A stretch of 64,000 nucleotides of DNA from Roseibium aggregatum IAM 12614 (lineage in GTDB: Bacteria; Pseudomonadota; Alphaproteobacteria; Rhizobiales; Stappiaceae): NCBI RefSeq assembly GCF_000168975.1, contig NZ_AAUW01000003.1, positions 124,001 to 188,000 on the forward strand. The letters are read 5' to 3'. Made by a program: the position numbers and the translations under genes. Positions 24,313 to 33,303 of this stretch are shown piece after piece. The notes beneath the pieces were generated by a model. That model was not told the DNA's origin. It made no database searches and saw only the letters and a program-made list of their open reading frames with translations. Numbering within the stretch: position 1 is the first letter of the stretch; every line of letters starts with the position of its first letter.

Positions 24313-25677
24313 CTAGCCCACCTGCGACAACAGCACACCGCCGAGCGCCGCCGTGAGCAGCACCCAGATCAGACCGACGTGAAGGCGCAGCAGCAACAGG
24401 CCGCACAGTGCCGCCAGCACCGGCACACGCCAGTCGAGACTGGCAAGATCCGGGATCCAGAGTGTCACGACACCCCACTTGGAGGCCGTGACCTCCTCGA
24501 AGAAGACATGCAACGCGAACCAGACCGACAGGTTGAGCACCACCCCGACCACGGCCGCAACAATGGCCGACAAGGCCGACTTGAGCCTTGGTTGCGCCGA
24601 GATCCATTCGATGTAAGGCGCGCCGGCAAAGATCCAGAGAAAACAGGGCGCAAAGGTCACCCAGAGCGCGACCAGCCCCCCAGCCAGGCCAAGCAAGAGA
24701 CCTCCCTCGTGAAAGGCAGCCAGAAAGCCGACGAACTGGGTCACCAGAATGAGCGGCCCCGGCGTCGTTTCCGCAAGACCGAGCCCGTCCATCATCTCCC
24801 CGGCATTCAGCCAGCCGTGAATGGCGACCACATCCTGGGCCATATAGGCAAGCACCGCATAAGCGCCGCCAAAGGTGACGACTGCGAGCTTGGAAAAGAA
24901 CCAACCGATATCGGCCAGCAAGGGCACACCGCCTGCCAGATCCAGCAGCACCAGCGGCGCGATCCAGATGAACAGCCAGAGGCACACCGTTCGAAGCGTT
25001 TTCGCAAACGGTCTGCCAACCGCAACGCCAGACTCCGCCTGGCTTGCCATCTGCGCCCCTCCGAACGCTGCTCCATAAAGCCCGGCGGCCAGAACGATCA
25101 GCGGGAATGGCAAGGACAGGAAGAAAATCCCGACAAAGGCGAGAGCTGCAATGACCCATTGCCGCCTGATGGTGAGCGCACGTTTGGAGAGGCGCAGCAG
25201 CGCCTCCAGAACCACGATCAGAACGGCGGCCTTGATGCCCAGAAAGAGCTGGCTGACCAGCGGCACGTTGCCGAAGGTTCCATAGACCGCAGCAAGGGCA
25301 AATATCGCAAGTGCCCCGGGCACGACAAAAAGAAGGCCTGCCAGCAGCCCACCGGCAACCCCGCGCAGTTTCCAGCCGCAATAGGTAGCAAGCTGCATGG
25401 CTTCCGGCCCCGGCAGCAACATGCAGAACCCGAGTGCATTGACGTAGCTTTTTTCCGAAAGCCAGCCGGTCTCATCCACCAGCTTGCGGTGCATGAGCGC
25501 AATCTGGGCGGCCGGACCACCGAAGGACAAGAGACCGATACCGCCAAAGACGGAGGTCAGCCGCCGCCAGGAGGTGTTCTCGCCTTGCGGCAGCGACGCA
25601 GCACCGGACATTTCCGGCGCGGGAGTGTGATGTGCGGTCATCGGATCAGCCCTTACTGCTGGCAGATGGCCAGTCAT
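24313..25677 (-). CDS. chrA: Chromate transporter ChrA
   Basis: A 454-residue inner-membrane chromate efflux protein with the two homologous halves of the long-chain CHR family. The N-terminal half has VFGGIGLLSFGGPAAQIALM and FCMLLPGPEAMQLATYCGW; the C-terminal half has FFSKLAVVTFGGAYAVLAYM and ETTPGPLILVTQFVGFLAAF. It overlaps the ChrB-like gene by 32 bases. ATG 25677 has AGAGGAAGG directly ahead; ATG 25641 is an alternative start that would remove the overlap. Chromate export coupled to the upstream ChrB-like protein is the expected function. Confidence 0.92.
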   Translation of the reverse strand: MTGHLPAVRADPMTAHHTPAPEMSGAASLPQGENTSWRRLTSVFGGIGLLSFGGPAAQIALMHRKLVDETGWLSEKSYVNALGFCMLLPGPEAMQLATYCGWKLRGVAGGLLAGLLFVVPGALAIFALAAVYGTFGNVPLVSQLFLGIKAAVLIVVLEALLRLSKRALTIRRQWVIAALAFVGIFFLSLPFPLIVLAAGLYGAAFGGAQMASQAESGVAVGRPFAKTLRTVCLWLFIWIAPLVLLDLAGGVPLLADIGWFFSKLAVVTFGGAYAVLAYMAQDVVAIHGWLNAGEMMDGLGLAETTPGPLILVTQFVGFLAAFHEGGLLLGLAGGLVALWVTFAPCFLWIFAGAPYIEWISAQPRLKSALSAIVAAVVGVVLNLSVWFALHVFFEEVTASKWGVVTLWIPDLASLDWRVPVLAALCGLLLLRLHVGLIWVLLTAALGGVLLSQVG

Positions 25678-26464
25678 GACCTTCCTCTACCGCATCGCGG
25701 GCCCAACGGTAATAGGCATCGTAAAGTCCCATGCCGGCGTCCAGTTGCTTCAAGTCGTCCTTGAACATTCGTGACAGGCCGAGCGAGGCTGCAAGCAAGC
25801 CGGCAGCTTCCGGAGCAAGGTCGTGCCGGTTTGTATCCGCCCCACGCACAATCGCCGCAAGCCGGTTTAAGGGATCACTGACAAGCCCGAATTCCTCCAC
25901 CATCGTATCGAAGCTGCATGCATCGTCGCGATGGCTCCAGAACGCACCTTCGACATCAAAGGGCGTTGCACCGAAACGCTCCGCAACCCCTTCGACCGCC
26001 GAAGGCGTGACATAGAGAAACCTGGCAGTGGGATCGACAAAGCGGCGTATCAGCCACGGACAGGCAATCCGGTCGATTTTAGGCCGATGCCGCGTGACCC
26101 AGACTGTCTGTTTCTGAGCATTCCTTTTCGGAATGCTGGCAGCAGGTACGCGCGGCAACCCTGCCTCCCGCCAGGCTGTCGTGCCGCCTTCCAGCGTTTC
26201 AGCCTTGACACCGGCAGCGCGCAAAATGGCTGCAGCGCCTTCGCTGAGCTTCAATCCCTTCCAGCAGACGGCAATCACTTTCCGTCCGGCAAGTCTTGCC
26301 GCCAGTGTATCTATTTCCGTGAAGGGATGACGGAACGCTGAGGGAATGAAATACGGATCTTCGTCAAAGTCCTCATCGAGGCGCACATCGACTATGACCG
26401 GACAGTCCGGCAGCCCTACAAGTCTCTGAAGTTGAGAAATGGTGATGGTATTCGGAGACGGCAT
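25646..26464 (-). CDS. chrB: Rhodanese-ChrB fusion, chromate resistance protein
   Basis: A 272-residue protein with two parts. Residues about 8-110 form a rhodanese-like domain (VIVDVRLDEDFDEDPYFIPS, active loop CWKGLKLSEG). Residues about 120-265 are the ChrB C-terminal domain (WVTRHRPKIDRIACPWLIRR, then FVDPTARFLYVTP, FWSHRDDACSFDTMVEEFGL). The DNA-binding N-terminus of classical ChrB is missing, so this is the chromate-handling part joined to a sulfurtransferase-like module rather than a regulator. It precedes chrA in the same transcript. Confidence 0.88.
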   Translation of the reverse strand: MPSPNTITISQLQRLVGLPDCPVIVDVRLDEDFDEDPYFIPSAFRHPFTEIDTLAARLAGRKVIAVCWKGLKLSEGAAAILRAAGVKAETLEGGTTAWREAGLPRVPAASIPKRNAQKQTVWVTRHRPKIDRIACPWLIRRFVDPTARFLYVTPSAVEGVAERFGATPFDVEGAFWSHRDDACSFDTMVEEFGLVSDPLNRLAAIVRGADTNRHDLAPEAAGLLAASLGLSRMFKDDLKQLDAGMGLYDAYYRWARDAVEEGHDWPSASSKG

Positions 26465-26804
26465 TGTGCGTCCTCCCGTTTCTGGGGATCAATGGACGCG
26501 AAACTTTAGCTGACGCCTCACGGGGTATTCGCTCGCCCCATGCTTATTAGGTGCCAAATCGGTGGAATGCTGTCAAGTAGACAGCGCTGCAACAGGCACT
26601 TCCCGTCTTTGAACCCGACACCCTGTCGACTGCGAGATAACGCTTCGCTGACTCGCAATCCGACCCAGAGGAGGATCGTCAGGTCCATCTCGAAGGATTG
26701 ACCGCTTGCGCCTGACAAGGTTTCAGGTCCTTCGAGAAATTCAAGCGCGCCTCTGGCTACGGGGATCATGAAAAGGCCAGCCCCGGATTCGGCTAAAGCA
26801 TTTT
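26465..26804. other. Intergenic stretch between chrB and cckA, no supported gene
   Basis: It contains the upstream region of the chromate operon. An 83-codon minus frame (26518-26769) has no ribosome-binding site and no recognisable product. Nothing else is supported. Confidence 0.5.
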
Positions 26805-29360
26805 CTATCCGTTCAAGACATCCTTCACGGTCGTAGCAAGCTGCTTCAGCGTGAACGGCTTGGGCAGGAAGAAGAACTGTTCGCCCGGAGGCAGGTTTTC
26901 CTCGAAGGCGTCCTCGGCGTAACCGGAAACGAAGATGATTTTCAGATCCGGGCGGGTCTTGCGCAGCTCGACCAAGAGCGTCGGTCCGTCCATTTCCGGC
27001 ATGACCACATCGGAGACCACCAGATCGATCTTGCCGCCGGTCTCTTCCATGACCTCCAGCGCCTCGTTGCCCGAGCCCGCCTCGTAGACCGTGTAGCCGC
27101 GTGAAGCGAGTGCGCGGGCGCCGAAGGCACGCACGGCCTCTTCGTCCTCGACAAGCAGAATAGACGCCGAGCCGGTCAGATCCTTGACCTTTTCCGGTTC
27201 GCTTTCCTTCGGCTCCGGCTTTTTCTTTTCCACCACCTTCGGGATGTGGCGCGGCAGGAACAGGCGGAACGTGGTGCCGACATCGACTTCGGAGGTACAG
27301 AAGATGAACCCGCCCGTCTGTTTGACGATGCCGTAAACCGTCGACAGGCCAAGGCCCGTGCCCTTGCCCACTTCCTTGGTGGAGAAGAACGGGTCGAAGA
27401 TCTTTTCCATCACGTCCGGCGGAATGCCATGGCCGGTGTCGTCCACCTCGACGAGGGTATATTCGCCCGGAGGCATACCCCGGATGTTCTCGAACTGAGT
27501 GCTTTCCGCTTCGCTGACGTTGCGCGTGCGGATGGTGAGACGGCCACCGTCGGACATTGCATCGCCCGCGTTGACCGCCAGGTTGACGATCACCTGCTCA
27601 AGCTGGTTGAGATCCGCCATTACCGGCCACAGATCGCGGCCATGGATGACCTTCAGCTCCACCTTCTCGCCCAGCAGGCGGTCGAGCAGGATGGAGAGAT
27701 CCGCCAGAACGTCATTCAGCTCCAGTTGCTGCGGACGCAGGGTCTGACGGCGCGAGAAAGCCAGGAGCTGCCGCACGAGGCCGGCGGCGCGGTTGGCATT
27801 CTGCTTGATGTTCATGATGTCCTGGAAGGACGGATCGGTCGGCCGGTGGCTGGCCAGCAGCAGATCCGAGAAGCCGATGATGGCGGTCAGGACGTTGTTG
27901 AAATCATGTGCGACACCGCCGGCAAGCTGACCGATGGCCTGCATCTTCTGGCTCTGGGCAAACTGGGCTTCCAGCGCTCGCTGCTGGGTGGTTTCCAGCG
28001 CGTAGACGATGGCCGCTTCTCCGTCGCCCTCGCCCTCCTGTACGGCGGAGACATAGAAGGTCGCGGAGCGCGGATCGTTGCCCTCGACCAGCGGAATGTC
28101 GATGGGCGCGATCTCGCCGATCCCGTTGGCCGCTGCCTGCAGAGACTTCGCCAGTTCCTGGCGCCCGCTCTCGGCCACATAGGCCTCCAGCTTGGGGGAT
28201 TCGTCATCCGTATCGACCGCGCCGAACAGTTTCAGGAACGGCGCATTGGTTCTCAGAACCCGGCCTTCCTTGTCGAGCGAGGCAATGGCAATCGGCGTGT
28301 TGTTGAAGAAACGGGCAAAGCGAACCTCCGCCGCCCGCAGTGCCTCGGAGGCTTCCTCGCCGCGCGATCTGTTGAGCACCAGCGTGCGGCTGTCGCCCGG
28401 CTGGCCGTTCTCGCCGAAGGGAACGCGGTGAAGCAGGCGCACCGGCAGACCGCGGCCGTTGCGGGTGACAAAGTCGAGATCGAAGGTTTCGCTCTTGACC
28501 TCTCCCGCCTGTCCCTTGATGGAGCGGATCAGCTCGGTACCGTCGCCGCGCACAATGCTCGAAAGGTCGAGGTCGCCCGCATCGAACTGGGCAAGATCGT
28601 AACCGAGCCAGTCGGCAAGCGTTGCGTTCAGATAAACGATGCGCCCTTCCGCATCGCACGAGAAGAAGCCGGCCGGTGCATGATCCAGGAAATTGATGAC
28701 GCGCTGCAGTTCCTGGAACGAGTTTTCCTGTTCCGCCCGGTCGCGGGTGATGTCGGCCAGTTGCCAGACCGCCATGGGCTTGCCGCCACCGCGCTCCTTG
28801 GGCACTTGCAGCGGCCGTACCGACACCCGGTACCAGCGCGCCGCGCCGTCTGCCCGGCCAAGCGGGAACGGCATGCGGATTTCTTCCTGTGCCCTGCGGC
28901 TGTCGCGCATGGCCTGGGAGAGGCGGAAAATGGCGTCGGCGGCATCCGGATCGGACGAAAACACGCGCTCGACCACACGGATGTCGGCGGCGGTTTCAGC
29001 GCCGGTCAGATCCGCATAGGCCTTGTTGGCATAGACGAGCCGGCCGTCCAGATCGGTAATGAGAGCCCCGTCCTCAAGCGTATCGACAAAAGCGGACGCC
29101 AGCGGGTTGGCTTCACCCGGGCGGGCAGACAGACGCAGAAACCCGATGGCTCCGGCAAACAGGCAGAAAACACCCACAACGGCCAGGATACCGAGCAGCG
29201 CAAGAATGAACGGCTGCGCCACTTCGCGATCCATGACAGCAAAGGCAGCAGCAGCGCCGACGAGCAGCAGTGCGAGACCTATGAGAAGGCCTATATTCCC
29301 GGAACGTTCCGGGCGGCTGATCATTGGCCCGCTCGGTGCCCCGTCCATGTCACTCATCAA
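26805..29360 (-). CDS. cckA: Cell-cycle hybrid histidine kinase CckA
   Basis: An 851-residue hybrid kinase. Two membrane segments lie at about 23-42 and 50-74, followed by PAS-type domains (about 85-440), the HisKA/ATPase core with His485 ([20 protein letters not shown]), N box ([14 protein letters not shown]), G boxes ([17 protein letters not shown]), and a C-terminal receiver with Asp784 ([14 protein letters not shown]). In alphaproteobacteria CckA phosphorylates ChpT and through it CtrA, which controls the cell cycle and early flagellar genes. Position directly downstream of flhB is conserved in several relatives. TTAA-N7-TTAA boxes elsewhere in this window are the expected end targets of this pathway. 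Confidence 0.95.
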   Translation of the reverse strand: MMSDMDGAPSGPMISRPERSGNIGLLIGLALLLVGAAAAFAVMDREVAQPFILALLGILAVVGVFCLFAGAIGFLRLSARPGEANPLASAFVDTLEDGALITDLDGRLVYANKAYADLTGAETAADIRVVERVFSSDPDAADAIFRLSQAMRDSRRAQEEIRMPFPLGRADGAARWYRVSVRPLQVPKERGGGKPMAVWQLADITRDRAEQENSFQELQRVINFLDHAPAGFFSCDAEGRIVYLNATLADWLGYDLAQFDAGDLDLSSIVRGDGTELIRSIKGQAGEVKSETFDLDFVTRNGRGLPVRLLHRVPFGENGQPGDSRTLVLNRSRGEEASEALRAAEVRFARFFNNTPIAIASLDKEGRVLRTNAPFLKLFGAVDTDDESPKLEAYVAESGRQELAKSLQAAANGIGEIAPIDIPLVEGNDPRSATFYVSAVQEGEGDGEAAIVYALETTQQRALEAQFAQSQKMQAIGQLAGGVAHDFNNVLTAIIGFSDLLLASHRPTDPSFQDIMNIKQNANRAAGLVRQLLAFSRRQTLRPQQLELNDVLADLSILLDRLLGEKVELKVIHGRDLWPVMADLNQLEQVIVNLAVNAGDAMSDGGRLTIRTRNVSEAESTQFENIRGMPPGEYTLVEVDDTGHGIPPDVMEKIFDPFFSTKEVGKGTGLGLSTVYGIVKQTGGFIFCTSEVDVGTTFRLFLPRHIPKVVEKKKPEPKESEPEKVKDLTGSASILLVEDEEAVRAFGARALASRGYTVYEAGSGNEALEVMEETGGKIDLVVSDVVMPEMDGPTLLVELRKTRPDLKIIFVSGYAEDAFEENLPPGEQFFFLPKPFTLKQLATTVKDVLNG

Positions 29361-29510
29361 TCCTGTCTCCCGGGCCCGATTCGGTTCTTGAAGGGGCCGT
29401 TCATAAGCATTCTGTGCTTAATAACCGATTTCAACTGATATGCGACCAAGTCCTGTTGAAATTCACCTGTTTGCAGCGGACTTTTTCAGACCGCTTTCCT
29501 TGAGAGCAAC

Positions 29511-30590
29511 TTAGTTGGAGCGCCAGGATGCGCGCTTGCGCATGCGGAAGACGAAGCCGATGACTTCGGCAACCGCCTTGTAGTGTTCCTCTGGTACTTC
29601 CTGGTCGATTTCGACCGTCGCATAAAGCGCGCGTGCAAGGGGCGGATTTTCGACGACCGGAATATCGCTTTCCTTGGCAATTTCCCGAATTTTAAGCGCG
29701 ATTGCGTCCGTTCCCTTGGCAAGGCAGAGCGGCGCGCCCATGCCCTCTTCGTATTTCAGCGCCACAGCATAGTGCGTCGGGTTCGTTACCACCACCGTTG
29801 CCTGCGGCACGGCAGACATCATGCGCTTGCGCGAGCGTTCCATGCGCAGCTGACGGATCTTGCCCTTGATCTGCGGATCGCCTTCCGTCTGCTTGTATTC
29901 TTCCTTGACCTCGCGCAGCGACATCTTCTGCTTGTTGAACCATTTGTTGCGCTGGTAGATGAAGTCGGCTCCTGCAACGACCGTCATCACCGCCAGAACG
30001 GCAGACAGAAGCTGCAGGATCAGGATCCTGGCTTCCTCCAGAATGATGTTCGTATCGGCAAAGACCATCACTTCCGCTTCGTCGCGGTGCGGCCACATCA
30101 CGGCCACCATGATGGCGCCGACCACCGAAATCTTGATCATGCCTTTGGCGAAGTTCACCAGGCTCTCGGATGAGAACAGGCGTTTGAAGCCAGATGCCGG
30201 CGAGACCTTGGACAGTTTCGGCTTGATCGTCTCCGCTGTCAGCAGTGGCTGGTGCTGCACAAGATTGCCCGCCACGGCCATGATCACCAGCGCCAGAAGC
30301 GGAATGCCGACAATAAGGGCAACCGACTGACCGGTGTCCCGCCACAAGGCCTTGAGCGCATAACCGTCCACTGCGATCTGGTGCGCGTGCTCCAGGTAGC
30401 CTTTCATCATCTCCCCCAGCGACACGGCGGTGCTGGGCGCGAAAATCGCAATCATCAGCGTCGCCCCGGCCAAGGTGAACCAGGTGCTGACTTCCTGAGA
30501 TTTCGGTACGTCCCCCTTGTCATGCGCCTCTTTCAGGCGCTTGTGCGTGGGGTCCTCTGTTTTTTCAGAGTCGTCGCTATCGTCTGCCAT
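29511..30590 (-). CDS. flhB: Flagellar export gate protein FlhB
   Basis: A 359-residue inner-membrane protein that switches export from rod/hook to filament substrates. It has the acidic start (MADDSDDSEKTEDPTHKRLK), four membrane segments in the first 210 residues, and the cytosolic domain with the self-cleavage motif NPTH at 270-273 (TVVVTNPTHYAVALKY). Length is normal. It ends the flgB-flgC-fliE-fliQ-fliR-flhB operon; cckA follows after 150 bases. Confidence 0.97.
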   Translation of the reverse strand: MADDSDDSEKTEDPTHKRLKEAHDKGDVPKSQEVSTWFTLAGATLMIAIFAPSTAVSLGEMMKGYLEHAHQIAVDGYALKALWRDTGQSVALIVGIPLLALVIMAVAGNLVQHQPLLTAETIKPKLSKVSPASGFKRLFSSESLVNFAKGMIKISVVGAIMVAVMWPHRDEAEVMVFADTNIILEEARILILQLLSAVLAVMTVVAGADFIYQRNKWFNKQKMSLREVKEEYKQTEGDPQIKGKIRQLRMERSRKRMMSAVPQATVVVTNPTHYAVALKYEEGMGAPLCLAKGTDAIALKIREIAKESDIPVVENPPLARALYATVEIDQEVPEEHYKAVAEVIGFVFRMRKRASWRSN

Positions 30591-30599
30591 TGCGCAGCG

Positions 30600-31373
30600 C
30601 TACCCCACGATGAACTTGCCGAGCGCTTCCTGAAAATGGTCCAGATAGAACATCATCAGGGTCGTGATCAGCACCATGAGCATGAACAGCCCGATCGCGA
30701 TATTCACGGGCATGGCGATAAAGAAGATCTGCATCTGCGGCATCAGCTTGTTGAGCAGGCCAAGGCCAAAATAGAAAACGAGACCGACAACCAGAAAAGG
30801 CGCGCTCATGCGCACCGCTATGGAAAACACGTGTGCGACTGTTTCCGTCGCGTTCTGGGAAAAGTCGCCCACAGGCGGCGCCAGTCCCGGTGGAAAGATC
30901 ATGAAACTGTCGTGGAGCGCGGCAATTACAAGGTAATGGCTGTCGCTGACGAAAACGAGCGTGATGCCGAGGATCGACAGGAAGTTGCCGAACAGCGCCC
31001 CCTGCTGGCCCTGGTTGGCGAAATCGGTGCCAAGCGCGAAAGCAAGGCCGGACTGGTTGGCCATGATCATGCCTGCGATCTGCAGAACGGAAGTGATCAT
31101 CTTGGCGCACAGACCGATCCCAAGGCCTATGGCGACTTCCCCGAACAGAAGCGCAATCATCCGGTAGGTGTTTGACGTCACCTCGACCGGATAATACTGC
31201 GACCCGACGGGATAAAGAACCATGGTCAGCGCCAGGGCAATTGTCAGCCGGAACCGGGTCGGGATCGTGCTTTCGCCAAGGGCCGGCAGCAGCATGACCA
31301 TCGTGCCCAGACGCGCGAACATCAGCATGAAGATTGTAGCGACGTTCGGCAGATAATCGAGCTGAATGGTCAT
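30600..31373 (-). CDS. fliR: Flagellar export gate protein FliR
   Basis: A 257-residue polytopic membrane protein of the export gate. It begins QLDYLPNVATIFMLMFARLG and contains the typical GEVAIGLGIGLCAKM and GMIMANQSGLAFALGTDFAN segments. Stop and flhB start are 9 bases apart, and 13 bases separate it from fliQ, so all are co-translated. Confidence 0.96.
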   Translation of the reverse strand: MTIQLDYLPNVATIFMLMFARLGTMVMLLPALGESTIPTRFRLTIALALTMVLYPVGSQYYPVEVTSNTYRMIALLFGEVAIGLGIGLCAKMITSVLQIAGMIMANQSGLAFALGTDFANQGQQGALFGNFLSILGITLVFVSDSHYLVIAALHDSFMIFPPGLAPPVGDFSQNATETVAHVFSIAVRMSAPFLVVGLVFYFGLGLLNKLMPQMQIFFIAMPVNIAIGLFMLMVLITTLMMFYLDHFQEALGKFIVG

Positions 31374-31386
31374 GAAGGGCCACGTC

Positions 31387-31653
31387 CTAACCGGTGGTCA
31401 GGATCATTTCGGCAACCCTGCTCATGAAGGCCTCCAGAACCTGGCTCATGAAGGGCAGCGAAATCAGGATTGTCACGAAGATCGCAAGGATCTTGGGCAC
31501 GAAAACCAGCGTCATTTCCTGGATCTGCGTCAGCGCCTGGAACAGGGCGATAACGACGCCCACCAGAAGGCCGACAATCATGACTGGGCCTGCCACCAGG
31601 ATCATGGTCCAAACGCCTTCCCGGGCGAGATCGAGAACTTCACCACCGGTCAT
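31387..31653 (-). CDS. fliQ: Flagellar export gate protein FliQ
   Basis: An 88-residue protein with two membrane helices (WTMILVAGPVMIVGLLVGVV and LAIFVTILISLPFM). It has the family motif VGVVIALFQALTQIQEMTLV. Length is normal for FliQ, of which several copies form part of the gate. Confidence 0.96.
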   Translation of the reverse strand: MTGGEVLDLAREGVWTMILVAGPVMIVGLLVGVVIALFQALTQIQEMTLVFVPKILAIFVTILISLPFMSQVLEAFMSRVAEMILTTG

Positions 31654-31677
31654 GACAGGCCCCCATGCCTCTTCATA

Positions 31678-31998
31678 TCAGATCGGCATCCGCATGATTT
31701 CCTCATAGGCGGAAATCACCCTGTCGCGCACGGCGACCATCGTTTCCAGGGCAACTTCCGTTTCGGCGATGGCGGTGACCACGTCGACCACATCCGCCTT
31801 GCCCTCGACAAGGCCGACAGCCTTGTCATCGGCCACGCGGCCCTTGTCGACAACGCCGCCGACAGCCTCATTCACCAACGCACCGAAATCGAGACCGGCA
31901 ACTTCGGGAGCGCCTGCCTTGTCCTCGATCGCCCGTGCCTGCTGCTGCAGCTTGGCGGCCATCTGATAGGCGTTATTTGCGATCGACGGAGTAGACAT
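31678..31998 (-). CDS. fliE: Hook-basal body protein FliE
   Basis: A 106-residue junction protein between the MS ring and the rod. The C-terminal half is conserved (VDVVTAIAETEVALETMVAV, RDRVISAYEEIMRMPI). It sits between flgC and fliQ as is usual. Confidence 0.95.
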   Translation of the reverse strand: MSTPSIANNAYQMAAKLQQQARAIEDKAGAPEVAGLDFGALVNEAVGGVVDKGRVADDKAVGLVEGKADVVDVVTAIAETEVALETMVAVRDRVISAYEEIMRMPI

Positions 31999-32032
31999 GA
32001 CTTTGGCTCCCTTCCCGGATTAGGACTGCCGC

Positions 32033-32443
32033 TCAGGCGCGCAGGATATCGATGGTTCTCTGCAGCATCTTCCGCGTGGAATCGATGACGTTCAGATTGG
32101 CTTCATAGGACCGCTGCGCCTCGCGCATGTCCGTCGTTTCGATCAGGGTATTGACGTTGGGCTGAAGCACGTACCCGTTGGCATCGGCTGCCGGATGGCC
32201 AGGCATCAGCACCGAACGGAAATCCGTGTTGTCTTCGGCGATCTTGCCCAACTCGACCATATCCGCCCCCATTTCCCTGTCGAAATGGCTCTTGAAGGTC
32301 GGAATCTTGCGCCGGTACGGCAGTTCTTCCGGGGTCTTCGCGGTGGAGTTCGCATTCGCGATGTTCTCCGCGATGATGCGCATGCGCCCGTTCTGCGCTC
32401 TCAGCCCGCTTGCCGAGATGAACAGGGATTTGATCAGGTCCAT
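32033..32443 (-). CDS. flgC: Flagellar proximal rod protein FlgC
   Basis: A 136-residue rod subunit exported through the flagellar gate. It has the N-terminal rod motif SASGLRAQNGRMRIIAENIA-NANS and the C-terminal ETTDMREAQRSYEANLNVID. It lies 32 bases after flgB in the same operon. Confidence 0.96.
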   Translation of the reverse strand: MDLIKSLFISASGLRAQNGRMRIIAENIANANSTAKTPEELPYRRKIPTFKSHFDREMGADMVELGKIAEDNTDFRSVLMPGHPAADANGYVLQPNVNTLIETTDMREAQRSYEANLNVIDSTRKMLQRTIDILRA

Positions 32444-32475
32444 GTTATCGGTCCTTTAGCTTGTGCTGCCTTGCC

Positions 32476-32880
32476 TCATACACTTTTGGAAAGTGCCGTA
32501 CGGATCAGACCCAGTCCCTTGGTGTAAAGCGTCGTTGCGGCCTGATAGTCCATCTGGTTCTCGGTAATGTGCATCATCTGCTCTTCCAGATTGACGCTGT
32601 TGCCGCTTGGTGTGACTTCGAAGGTGTCGTCTTCCTCGATCTTTGCCTTATCGGTCGCGCCCAGGCTGCCGCGGATATGGCCGGATGCAGTCGTATCCGT
32701 CGACAGGTTCAGCGACTGCCGGCCAATGTGGTCCTTGAAAGAGTACTCCTTCACATCCCGCGCCATGTAACCGGGCGTATCGGCATTGGCGATGTTCTGT
32801 GCCAGCACGCTCTGTCTCGTCTGGTGCCACTGCATCTTGGACTTCAATGCCTGGAACAGCGGCAGATCCGTTATGGCCAT
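32476..32880 (-). CDS. flgB: Flagellar proximal rod protein FlgB
   Basis: A 134-residue rod subunit, first gene of the operon. It contains QTRQSVLAQNIANADTPGYM and the C-terminal MMHITENQMDYQAATTLYTK. A TTAA-N7-TTAA box ends about 51 bases upstream of its start, so CtrA control of the operon is likely. Confidence 0.96.
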   Translation of the reverse strand: MAITDLPLFQALKSKMQWHQTRQSVLAQNIANADTPGYMARDVKEYSFKDHIGRQSLNLSTDTTASGHIRGSLGATDKAKIEEDDTFEVTPSGNSVNLEEQMMHITENQMDYQAATTLYTKGLGLIRTALSKSV

Positions 32881-33303
32881 TCCGATTCACCATTCGTTAA
32901 CCAACTCGGCAATGATTGCCGCTCAAATAGTTAATGAAAAGTTAACAGCCGTTTACCACTTGCGACCAGAACCCTTCAAAAACCAGTGGAGGAGGCAACA
33001 TTCCTTTGCATTTCGCAAAAAGAGCGGCACCGCCGACAGGCAAAATTTGCCTGCTTCTGTTAACTTCAAGTCCTAGAGAGATTCGAAGTGTATCAGCAAG
33101 CAGCCGAACCAGTGGCGACGGGGCAAAACACACTCGCCGCCACCAGGAAACACGAAAAAGCCGAGAGGTTTGCGGCATAGGAGCCTGCACCGGCGCAACA
33201 GCCGGAATTACTGGGGATAAAGGCCAACCTCCCCAATTGAGGCCAAAAACCGGAGTAACCGGCAAACGCGATCAAACCGCAAGCGGGGCGGCACGAGGAT
33301 AAG
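32881..33303. other. Divergent promoter region of flgB and fliO
   Basis: 423 bases without a supported gene. The flgB side holds the CtrA box and a further TTAAC at 32897. The fliO side has one TTAAC at about 33060 and a ribosome-binding site (GAGGATAAG) at 33295-33303. Confidence 0.6.
32931..32946. promoter_or_regulatory. CtrA box upstream of flgB
   Basis: TTAA (32931-32934), seven bases, TTAAC (32942-32946) matches the full CtrA consensus TTAA-N7-TTAA. It lies 51-66 bases upstream of the flgB start codon. Confidence 0.75.

Noticed and set aside
24232-25764. 510-codon plus-strand frame across chrA
   Set aside because: Antisense shadow of the chromate transporter; composition is Gln/His/Arg-rich and no plus-strand start signal is seen.
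25931-26341. 136-codon plus frame across the ChrB gene
   Set aside because: Antisense shadow; the minus strand shows two recognised domains.
26518-26769. 83-codon minus frame between chrB and cckA
   Set aside because: No ribosome-binding site, no motif, and in an otherwise regulatory gap.
27246-29438. 730-codon plus-strand frame across cckA
   Set aside because: Antisense shadow of the kinase, caused by high GC at third positions.
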